This document shows positions 26,300-33,601 of a DNA stretch of 64,000 nucleotides, piece by piece. This stretch comes from Aequorivita capsosiphonis DSM 23843 (GTDB lineage: Bacteria; Bacteroidota; Bacteroidia; Flavobacteriales; Flavobacteriaceae), in NCBI RefSeq assembly GCF_000429125.1, contig NZ_AUBG01000013.1, positions 124,001-188,000 on the forward strand. The letters run 5' to 3'. Made by a program: the position numbers and the translations under genes. The notes below the pieces were generated by a model. That model did no database searches. It saw only the letters and a list, made by a program, of their open reading frames with translations, and was not told the DNA's origin. The first letter of the stretch is position 1. Every line of letters starts with the position of its first letter.

Positions 26300-27091
26300 A
26301 TGAAAACAATCACTGAGTTATTCGATTTTAAAGGAAAAGTAATCATCATTTCCGGTGCCGCCGGTGCTATTGGAAGTGAAGCTTCTCGCTTCCTAAGTTC
26401 CTTAGGTGCTAACATTGTTATGGCCGATTTGGCAGAAGACAAAGTAAAAAACATTGCCACCGATATCGAAAAGGAAACCGGAAACGAAACTTTGGCTATG
26501 AAGGTTGACTTTACCGAAGAAAAGGAAATTGAGGAGTTGGTAAAAAAGGCAGTGGAGAAATTCGGAAAAATTTCCGCAGTCGTAAATAACGTGGGCTGGG
26601 GTGCGAATACACCACTTTTTGGATCTGATAGTCAAAAAATGATCGATGGCTATAAGCTCAACACCTTGAGTGCTTATAACCTGACAAAATTCTGTATGCC
26701 TTACCTAAAGAAAGAAAAAAATGCTTCGGTAGTATTTTCAGGATCTTCAGTGGGGATCACCCCTTCGCCTGAATTTATTGAATACAGTACCGCCAAAGCA
26801 GGACTTTTGAATATGGCCAGAAGTATGGCAGTGGCCTCGGGTCCTGAAGTGCGCTTCAATTCCCTAATTATTGGAACTGTGGACAATGGCGAATCTTCCA
26901 AAGAAGCGGGTTACACTCAAGAAATGCTCGACAATGTTGTGAAAGGTATTGTAATGAAAAGACGGGGCATGCCAGCTGATATTGCACAAGCAATGGCATT
27001 TTTACTGAGCGATGCCGCATCTTGGATTACAGGTGTTGAACTTACCGTAAATGGCGGTGGAGTTTATAAGAGCAAGATGCCAACTTCTTAA
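26300..27091 (+). CDS. SDR-family oxidoreductase
   Basis: 263 aa classical short-chain dehydrogenase. Cofactor loop SGAAGAIGSEA (TGxxxGxG type), NNVG after beta-4, active-site Ser (SGSSVG) and YSTAK for Tyr-xxx-Lys. The substrate loop is rich in Met and Gly. First gene of the accessory region; paralogous folds recur at 35442, 44618 and 58180, but sequences differ clearly. Substrate unknown, probably a secondary alcohol or ketone. Confidence 0.92.
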   Translation: MKTITELFDFKGKVIIISGAAGAIGSEASRFLSSLGANIVMADLAEDKVKNIATDIEKETGNETLAMKVDFTEEKEIEELVKKAVEKFGKISAVVNNVGWGANTPLFGSDSQKMIDGYKLNTLSAYNLTKFCMPYLKKEKNASVVFSGSSVGITPSPEFIEYSTAKAGLLNMARSMAVASGPEVRFNSLIIGTVDNGESSKEAGYTQEMLDNVVKGIVMKRRGMPADIAQAMAFLLSDAASWITGVELTVNGGGVYKSKMPTS

Positions 27092-27185
27092 ATGATTGAA
27101 GATTGTTGAATTTTTGATTTAGGATTTTAGAAGTAACTTGTGAGATCCATAATCATTCAGAAATCTGTAATTTTAAATCTAATAT

Positions 27186-28964
27186 ATCAAAGTTTCATTT
27201 AAAAATAGAACTCTAATTACAGTACCGGGCAAATACATTTTGCTTTGCTCGGTACTGTTTTTATGTACTCCTATATTAATGGCACAACAGACCCAAAAGG
27301 TAAACCCACAATTTGCCAATGGAAACTTTATTGACGATGTGCGCATTATTATCTTGGAAGGCAATGCAGAGATTGGTGTGAGCCAAGCGGAAATGGAAGA
27401 TTTCTATAAAGCCTTTTTTATCAAGCCCGGAACAACTTTTAATCCCTTGATTACCGATTTGGCCATCAGCCGAATTAAGCGAGAAGAAAATGTAGAGAAT
27501 GCCTATTACGAATTATACGAATCTGCCAGCGGTACAGGAACGGTGGGTCGTTCTGTTTGGCTTCAGATTTATGTGACGCTTACCGATGAAAAAGTAAAAA
27601 CACCAACGCGGAAAGGCATTTTTGTCTCTGAACACTATGATGATTTTCCGCTGCTTTACGAATCTGGTCAGGCGCAATTCAAGTTAATGATGAAGGGTGG
27701 CTTAGGATTTTACAACGATGTAAATCCGCTTTTTGCACAAGGAGAAGCGTTTACGCAGGGCAATCCCATAGCCGATGATCCGCCAGGAAAAGAAACCCGT
27801 TTTTGGTTGGAAACCTTTGTCGAACCCGGAATTTCTGGAATATCAAAACTGGGCAATTCCAATGTTTATTGGTATGGCGAGGTTTCAGCATTGGTTTCGG
27901 CAAGGAATACTACCGATATTTATTCTTCGGGAAGTACCGCACATATTGCTTTTGAAAGACTTTATGGCGGATTTTTAGTGACCGGGTTGGGCAAGAATAA
28001 AGATATTACCATCAACGCCAATTATGGACGAAATTTCTTTCAACTAAACGATGGTTTTCTATTTTCAAGATATTCGGGTTCTTCGAATGCTGGACCACGG
28101 GGAAGTGTTTATTCGTCTTCGCGGACTACTTATCAGAAAAACGGAAACCTTTCCATTCAATGGAAAAAATTCCGATTGTCGGGACATTTTGTAGAGCCAC
28201 AAGAATTGTTTCGGGATAAGCAGATCAATACCAATTACGCAATTGGTACTTTTAACTATAACAACAATAATAATTTGGATACGGGGATATCCTATATCCA
28301 AACCACGGGAGGACAGGCGAAATATGCAACGCCTGATGGCGCTATTCAGAAAAAAGGAATGTATGTGATCAATCCTAAGTTATGGATAAGCAATATTGCC
28401 GAAACGAGATTGTTTTTTAAGTCGGAATACGCCTACCAATCGCATACTTCCGAAGATATGAAGTCTTATGCTTGGTACGCGGGACTGGGATACAGTTTTA
28501 AAGATGTGAGTACTTCTCCCTCCGTTTATTACCGGTATGCTTTTATGAAAGGTGATAACGCCAATACCGAAACCTACGAACGCTTTGACTCTATGTTGAC
28601 TGGCGGCCTTGGAAATTGGGTGCAAGGCCTTAACTTTAGAAAAGTTTTAGGCAATGGCAATATTGTTTCTCATAGAATAGAGCTTACAAGTTGGGTAAGC
28701 AGAAAAATGTCTTTGTCCGTGGATTATTTTTATCTGCAGGCCAATCAGTTGAATAATTTGGGTGGATTGCCACCACTTTCAACCCTAAAAAACAAGGAAT
28801 TGGGGCACGAAGCTTCCGTTACTTTAAAAGGATTATTAAAAGATCATTTTACATTTTTGGGAGTTGTCTCGTATGGCATTCCGGGAAAAGGTCTGGAGGA
28901 AGTCTTTATAGAAAACACGCCAAATTGGTTAACGGTTCAAGCGGCCGTATTTATAAACTATTGA
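27186..28964 (+). CDS. Outer-membrane porin with POTRA-like N-terminus
   Basis: About 592 aa. The first standard start is TTG at 27240, but it gives a signal peptide lacking its basic part. Reading the same frame upstream from ATC 27186 gives a typical n-region (KVSFKNR) before the hydrophobic core ending ...LMAQ, so an ATG-to-ATC change or ATC initiation is possible. Mature residues about 20-110 resemble a POTRA domain; the rest is beta-barrel with aromatic/Gly-rich strands and ends VFINY. Likely a specific channel for the products handled by the neighbouring secreted enzymes. A MITE-like element follows the stop. Confidence 0.75.
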   Translation: MKVSFKNRTLITVPGKYILLCSVLFLCTPILMAQQTQKVNPQFANGNFIDDVRIIILEGNAEIGVSQAEMEDFYKAFFIKPGTTFNPLITDLAISRIKREENVENAYYELYESASGTGTVGRSVWLQIYVTLTDEKVKTPTRKGIFVSEHYDDFPLLYESGQAQFKLMMKGGLGFYNDVNPLFAQGEAFTQGNPIADDPPGKETRFWLETFVEPGISGISKLGNSNVYWYGEVSALVSARNTTDIYSSGSTAHIAFERLYGGFLVTGLGKNKDITINANYGRNFFQLNDGFLFSRYSGSSNAGPRGSVYSSSRTTYQKNGNLSIQWKKFRLSGHFVEPQELFRDKQINTNYAIGTFNYNNNNNLDTGISYIQTTGGQAKYATPDGAIQKKGMYVINPKLWISNIAETRLFFKSEYAYQSHTSEDMKSYAWYAGLGYSFKDVSTSPSVYYRYAFMKGDNANTETYERFDSMLTGGLGNWVQGLNFRKVLGNGNIVSHRIELTSWVSRKMSLSVDYFYLQANQLNNLGGLPPLSTLKNKELGHEASVTLKGLLKDHFTFLGVVSYGIPGKGLEEVFIENTPNWLTVQAAVFINY

Positions 28965-28970
28965 AAACCG

Positions 28971-29109
28971 TAGTGCATTTTGATGAATATCATTCAATTT
29001 TGGCAAAATTTCAAGTTTTTTGCCTCTTATCCTAAAGGAAGAACTTGAAATTTCATGGATATTCCCTTTATGGTTTAGGGCGAGAATCGATGAAATGTTC
29101 AAAATGCAC
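28971..29109. mobile_element. MITE-like element with terminal inverted repeats
   Basis: Terminal inverted repeats GTGCATTTTGA (28973-28983) and TCAAAATGCAC (29099-29109) match perfectly. A second perfect 12-bp inverted pair lies inside (29006-29017 with 29042-29053). The element is flanked by AACCG on both sides (28966-28970 and 29110-29114), like a 5-bp target duplication. It has no coding capacity and starts six bases after the porin stop. Confidence 0.6.
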
Positions 29110-29145
29110 AACCGATTATTAAACTAAATATATAGAAAAGAAAAT

Positions 29146-30645
29146 ATGACTTTACTAAAACGATCTCCGATTAAAACAAAGACAGTATTTGTACTGCCTA
29201 TATTATTACTCTTTATTAATATTCTTATGGCACAAGTAAAAAATCCTTACGCAGGCACAAAAACAGCATTTATGCACGACGATGCGCTATCTTCCGATGT
29301 ATTTACGGGCAAGGCGCCAACCGGCGATCTTAATTTTACATTTGAAACCAAAAAAGGCGCTGTTCCCACGCTGCTGATGGGAAGCGACGATTTGCTACAA
29401 GTTGTATGTGTTCGCAATGAAAGTACCGACGGCAGTATTAAACGAACTCCATATCTCTTATTGCTAAATCCGGAAACTATGGAAACCATAGCATCCTTTA
29501 AACTTCCCGCAGGTAGAGCGCTCAACAATATTTATGGGTATTTAAACGAAAACGATGAACTGCTGCTCGCCAATGGAAAGACCATTTATAGAATAGCCCA
29601 CAATCAAGCTGAAAACGGATGGGAATTTAAAATTAAAGAAGAATTTGTTTTAGGATCAGTTGCCGAAGATTTTGAATTTGTAGCTATTACCCCAGACTGG
29701 AAGGGAAATATTTGGTTTGCTTCCTATGATTCCCAAGCGGGATTTTTAAACCCAAAAACTGGAAAATTCAGCCTTATATCTTTATCCGATAGAAAAGATG
29801 AAATTGTTGCCAATTCCATTTCCAGTAGTCCGGCAGGGATTGCCATCGCTACCACACATTCATTATATGTCTTGCATTTAAAAAGCAAGCAACCCAAAAT
29901 TTTATGGCAAGCCGATTATGATCGTGGAAACCGTGTAAAACCAGGGAAATTAAGCTGGGGTACGGGGTCATCGCCAAGTTTTTTCGGCCCGAAAAAAGGC
30001 TATGAATATTTAACGATCCTCGATAGTGGCACGGAGGGAACACATCTCAATATTTACAATTCCAAAAACGGAAAATTAATTGCCAGCGAATTGGCTTTTG
30101 AGGGCGATGTAGAACAGGGAAGTGAGAATTCACCAATTGCCTTCGGAAATTCTGTAATAATTGCCAGTACATACGGCTTTGAATATCCGTCATCAAGCAT
30201 TGCCACGGATGAAGTTGGGGAATTAAAAAATGGCGTCCAACGTTTTGATGTGAACCAAAATGGAAAAGGTGCCAAATCAGTTTGGTTCAACAAGAACGTC
30301 CGCTCCACCAGTGTCCCAAAAATGGGCAAGGATTCAAAGCGCATACATTTTATCAATGAAGATGAAAATAAACAACAAGCCTATGCCGAATTGGATTTTG
30401 AAACCGGAAATCTGGTAAAAAAAGAAATTATTGAATTAGATCCCTACTCCGTTTTGCCCAATGCCAATCAGCTTACACAAGAAAAGAAAGAAGCTATGCT
30501 GGAACGAATTGGCAATCCTTTTAACGCGATGCAAATGGCAGGGCTTTTTGATGGAGAGGGTACTCTTTTTCAAGGTACGAAATTTGGATTGCTGAAAATT
30601 TCATCCGAAAATATTTCAAAAGAGGATGGAAAGGGAAATGAATGA
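29146..30645 (+). CDS. Secreted protein, probable beta-propeller
   Basis: 499 aa with a long-n-region signal peptide ending ...NILMAQ. The mature protein shows repeated strand-turn patterns (for example GSDDLLQVVCV, ENDELLLANGKTIYRIA, WKGNIWFASYD) consistent with a propeller, but no named family is recognised and no catalytic motif is clear. It lies between the porin and the sulfatase on the same strand, with a signal peptide of the same style as those genes, so it is probably exported for the same pathway. Confidence 0.7.
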   Translation: MTLLKRSPIKTKTVFVLPILLLFINILMAQVKNPYAGTKTAFMHDDALSSDVFTGKAPTGDLNFTFETKKGAVPTLLMGSDDLLQVVCVRNESTDGSIKRTPYLLLLNPETMETIASFKLPAGRALNNIYGYLNENDELLLANGKTIYRIAHNQAENGWEFKIKEEFVLGSVAEDFEFVAITPDWKGNIWFASYDSQAGFLNPKTGKFSLISLSDRKDEIVANSISSSPAGIAIATTHSLYVLHLKSKQPKILWQADYDRGNRVKPGKLSWGTGSSPSFFGPKKGYEYLTILDSGTEGTHLNIYNSKNGKLIASELAFEGDVEQGSENSPIAFGNSVIIASTYGFEYPSSSIATDEVGELKNGVQRFDVNQNGKGAKSVWFNKNVRSTSVPKMGKDSKRIHFINEDENKQQAYAELDFETGNLVKKEIIELDPYSVLPNANQLTQEKKEAMLERIGNPFNAMQMAGLFDGEGTLFQGTKFGLLKISSENISKEDGKGNE

Positions 30646-30705
30646 TTTCTCGGGAAACTATTTATCCATTTTAAAATCGACTATTAATCATTAAATAAAA
30701 AACTT

Positions 30706-30855
30706 ATGAAAACTATAAAAACAAGAACTATTGTAAACAGAATAACTGCTTTTCTAACTCCTAAAGGTCTTCGAAATGTGTCAGTAGAAAATAAAATTCT
30801 AATACCAGTGAAGATACAAGCTCTTGCAAATAATCATAAAAGATATTTCATATGA
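30706..30855 (+). CDS. Small ORF overlapping the sulfatase start (ATGA)
   Basis: 49 aa, basic and without hydrophobic helix. Its stop TGA (30853-30855) overlaps the sulfatase ATG (30852-30854) in an ATGA junction, a classic sign of translational coupling. A paralogue of 44 aa lies after the sulfatase at 32571-32705; 23 of 26 residues are identical from NRITAFLTPK to the Pro-Val-Lys that follows. The differences are G/A, V/I and E/D, and several codon changes are silent, which favours selection on protein sequence. No match to a known family is recalled. Confidence 0.6.
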   Translation: MKTIKTRTIVNRITAFLTPKGLRNVSVENKILIPVKIQALANNHKRYFI

Positions 30856-32336
30856 AAAAATTAAATGCCAATTTTCCGATTTCCAAATCATTTCCAACCT
30901 CGTTTCTTTTAATCTTATTACTCATTTCAACATTTAATCTTATGGCACAAGACGCTGATATAAAAAAAGCTGCAGAAGAGCGGCAAACAACTGAGGACAA
31001 AGGCCGGAAGCTTCTCTCAAAGGAATATCCAGAAGCTATGCAGGTTCTATCTGAGCGAACAACTTTCGGCGGGCCGGGCTCTAGCATGATCGCAAACAGA
31101 ATGCAGGATCGTTCGCCGGAACTTGTGACCGAAGCACGATCTAAGATGGAAGTCACCAATTATAGCGATGTTGCTGGGCGCGGTTTATGGCATATCCGAT
31201 TTCCATTTGTGAACGTTACGCTTGTCGAAACACCAAATGGATTAGTCCTTCTTGACAGTGGCTATGCCGCAATAGGGCAGGTGCTCGCCGATCTTATTCC
31301 AACTTTGTCGGACAAGCCTCTCCTGGCCATTGCGATATCCCATAGCCATGTCGACCATGCCTACGGCGCTTATGCTTTGCTGAAACGTTGGCCGGAAGCG
31401 GAGGTCATCACCACCCAAGCATATCTTGAAGAAGTTTCTGCCGATATCGAACTACGTGGTTCCCTCGCAAAGTACAACAATCAAGCGCTAGAAAATCAGT
31501 CGGATAACTCCAGCGTCCCTGCGCAGCCTACTCGTACTTTCCGCGATAAGCTGGATACGATAATCGGTGGCGAAAAATTTTCATTCGTTCATTCCCCAGG
31601 CGAAACCCAAGGACAGATGTGGGTTTGGTTGCCCGAACGTAAGGCAGTGACGACAGGCGATTTCTATCAGGGTTTTCTACCAAATACCGGCAATGGTAAA
31701 AGGCGCCAGCGCTACACAAAAGAATGGGTTGGTGCGTTGCGGGAAATGATCTCGCTGGAACCCGAGTATCTTCTTGGCATGCACGCCGCCGCAGTGACCG
31801 GAAAAGATGAAGTTGCCTCCGCTCTTGGGATTACGGCAGATGCGTTGGAATACATACGTGACTATACTATAGAACGATTAAATCGAGGATGGAGAAAGGA
31901 TCAGATCGCAGCGCGCATAGAATGGCCCGAACGTTTTGCGGAACATCCTTTGTTGAAAATACACTATAATCGCCCGGCAGACATCGCACGGATGGTCGCA
32001 AAGCGATATACAGGCTGGTGGGACGATATCCCGTCGCATTTTGCTCCACTCGAGTTCGACGCAGAGGCGGCGGAGGCTGTGAAATTAGCCGGTGGTGTAG
32101 AAGCTCTGGAAAAACGTGGTCGTGAACTTCTAAAAACCGATCCGGTTCTTGCCTCACGGCTTGCAGATTGGGCCTATTATGGCGCACCGAATAATCCGCA
32201 GGCTAAAAGATTGTTTATCGATGTTTATATGCAACGGATTGCTGCTGAGGACACGCCTTTGCAAGAAGCCACTGTTTATCTGTCAGCGGCAGCCCAAGCC
32301 CGTGCAGAACTGAAAGCTTTGGACGAAAAAAAGTGA
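30852..32336 (+). CDS. Alkylsulfatase-type MBL-fold hydrolase, exported
   Basis: 494 aa. Residues 1-34 form a signal peptide ending ...NLMAQ in the local style. A metallo-beta-lactamase domain follows, with HSHVDHAYG at about 164-172, SPGETQGQMWVW and GDFYQGFLP. The alkylsulfatase dimerisation domain comes next (LLGMHAAAVTGK..., GWWDDIPSHF). SdsA1/Bds1-type enzymes cleave alkyl sulfates to alcohol and sulfate with a binuclear zinc site. The coding body is visibly GC-richer, with GCG, CGC and CTG codons, than its first ~50 codons and neighbours. This suggests a transferred gene placed behind a local signal sequence. Confidence 0.88.
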   Translation: MKKLNANFPISKSFPTSFLLILLLISTFNLMAQDADIKKAAEERQTTEDKGRKLLSKEYPEAMQVLSERTTFGGPGSSMIANRMQDRSPELVTEARSKMEVTNYSDVAGRGLWHIRFPFVNVTLVETPNGLVLLDSGYAAIGQVLADLIPTLSDKPLLAIAISHSHVDHAYGAYALLKRWPEAEVITTQAYLEEVSADIELRGSLAKYNNQALENQSDNSSVPAQPTRTFRDKLDTIIGGEKFSFVHSPGETQGQMWVWLPERKAVTTGDFYQGFLPNTGNGKRRQRYTKEWVGALREMISLEPEYLLGMHAAAVTGKDEVASALGITADALEYIRDYTIERLNRGWRKDQIAARIEWPERFAEHPLLKIHYNRPADIARMVAKRYTGWWDDIPSHFAPLEFDAEAAEAVKLAGGVEALEKRGRELLKTDPVLASRLADWAYYGAPNNPQAKRLFIDVYMQRIAAEDTPLQEATVYLSAAAQARAELKALDEKK

Positions 32337-32349
32337 ATTAAATTAGAAC

Positions 32350-32443
32350 GGAAAAGGAAAGCGAGTTGTGAGATTCTTGCCGCTTTTGGGTCCAATGTGG
32401 TGGTTTCGAATTACAATCTGGAAGCTGCGGTAACCACCCAGTC
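32350..32443 (+). pseudogene. SDR gene fragment, frameshifted
   Basis: From 32361 the frame reads ASCEILAAFGSNVVVSNYNL, close to ACCEMLAAYGANVVVSDYNL of the SDR at 44618. The preceding GGA-AAA-GGA-AA (32350-32360) matches its GGIGK codons only after a one-base shift. Similarity stops near 32443. A decayed remnant of a second copy of that dehydrogenase. Confidence 0.8.
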
Positions 32444-32540
32444 ATCCCGACGTGGCGGATTGACACCCCCGCCTGGAATCATTTTTTTAAATCGACGAGG
32501 GGCAGGGCACCTTGAAAAAGGAGGGGAGCTTTAACCACAA
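32444..32540. repeat. Mosaic of GC-rich repeat fragments
   Basis: Contains GTCATCCCGACG, CACCCCCGCC and AGGGGCAGGGCACCTTG-AAAAAGGAGGGG, GC-rich words unlike the surrounding DNA and without an open frame. They look like joined fragments of dispersed flavobacterial intergenic repeats next to the SDR remnant. Confidence 0.4.
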
Positions 32541-32570
32541 TTTTTAATATAAAACCTAAGTAAAAAACAT

Positions 32571-32705
32571 ATGAAATCTTTAAAAACGACAAATTTGATA
32601 AACAGAATAACTGCTTTTCTAACTCCTAAAGCGCTTCGAAATGTGTCCATAGATAATAAAATTCTAATTCCTGTGAAGGCGGAGCATCCTCCATTTCGAG
32701 TTTAA
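32571..32705 (+). CDS. Small ORF, paralogue of 30706-30855
   Basis: 44 aa, same N-terminal and central sequence (NRITAFLTPKALRNVS and NKILIPVK) as the ORF before the sulfatase, with a different C-terminal tail (AEHPPFRV). It is not coupled to a downstream gene: the next start is 90 bases on. Nucleotide similarity extends a little upstream (AAAAAAC.TATGAAA), so the pair arose by a local duplication that brackets the sulfatase. Confidence 0.55.
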   Translation: MKSLKTTNLINRITAFLTPKALRNVSIDNKILIPVKAEHPPFRV

Positions 32706-32794
32706 AAATCAGCAATTCGCGGACAAAGTTTATTTCATTTGAAAACAGCTTAAAAAACGAATAAAAATCACAACCAACCAAAATAAACCTCATT

Positions 32795-33256
32795 ATGGAT
32801 GCACAAAAAAAATCAGAATTAGTAAAAGGCGCCGTCATTACCGGAGTCATTAATGCCGTCATCAACGGAGGGATTCAATATTTCTTTTTAAAGGACAAGG
32901 ACATAATTCCTATTTCCGTAGATTCAATTACCAACAATGAGCAAACAGTCTTGGGAACCGCGGTTATGCTTGCTATCACCTTGTCGATGATTCTTACTCT
33001 GGTTGCCTACTTCGGAATCAAAGAAGCAAAGGCACCATTTTTTCCAACAACTTTATGGTTAACCATAAAACACGGCTTTTTCACTTTTGGGGTCTTGACT
33101 TCTTTGGCGGTGCTTTGGCAAAAATATGTTGGAACCGTTGAGGTTTCTTTGGTCTCAGCATTAATTATTATTGGTGTTATTGCAGGTATCGTCTCTGGAA
33201 TTGTAAACTACCTTACTTTAAAGGAGAGTGTAATTGCTGAAGAAATAAAGGATTAA
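32795..33256 (+). CDS. Four-helix membrane protein, unknown
   Basis: 153 aa with four hydrophobic helices (about 12-30, 49-69, 88-107, 118-142) and charged ends. No family recognised. The opening MDAQKKSELVKGAVITG suggests a cytoplasmic N-terminus. Flanked upstream by repeat debris and downstream by an inverted repeat element, so its neighbours give little functional information. Confidence 0.75.
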   Translation: MDAQKKSELVKGAVITGVINAVINGGIQYFFLKDKDIIPISVDSITNNEQTVLGTAVMLAITLSMILTLVAYFGIKEAKAPFFPTTLWLTIKHGFFTFGVLTSLAVLWQKYVGTVEVSLVSALIIIGVIAGIVSGIVNYLTLKESVIAEEIKD

Positions 33257-33330
33257 GCTATAAAGCAAAACTATATCTTATTTCTCCCAATACTATTCTT
33301 TTATTTCTCTGCTAATTTACCAAATTAATG

Positions 33331-33513
33331 AGGAGGATTTATCTGATTATGTTTTTACCGCAAAGACGCCAAGAGCGCAGAGAAAGGTAGATTAAAATCT
33401 AATTTTTTACTTTTCAAAAATTAAAAATAAAATTGTGTTTAGAGGAAAAGAATATTAATAGAGGCTTTGCGTCCTCTGCGACTTTGCGGTGCAACCTAAA
33501 TAAATATCCTCCT
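33331..33513. repeat. Inverted repeat element (ACCGCAAAG type)
   Basis: Outer arms AGGAGGATTTAT (33331-33342) and AAATATCCTCCT (33502-33513), and inner arms starting ACCGCAAAGACGC (33357) and ending GACTTTGCGGT (33480-33490), form a large imperfect palindrome of about 183 bases. It fills the 33257-33601 gap. ACCGCAAAGACGC-type palindromes are widespread intergenic elements in Bacteroidetes. Confidence 0.75.
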
Positions 33514-33601
33514 TTGAACAGAGTATTAATTCTAAGTCCGCTGTGAATTATTACATAGATAAACATATTAGTATTATATCAACAAGATAAATTTTAAATA
33601 A

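Noticed and set aside
26300-27091. Assigning this SDR as a steroid dehydrogenase as well
   Set aside because: Its sequence beyond the common SDR motifs does not follow any hydroxysteroid dehydrogenase that I can recall.
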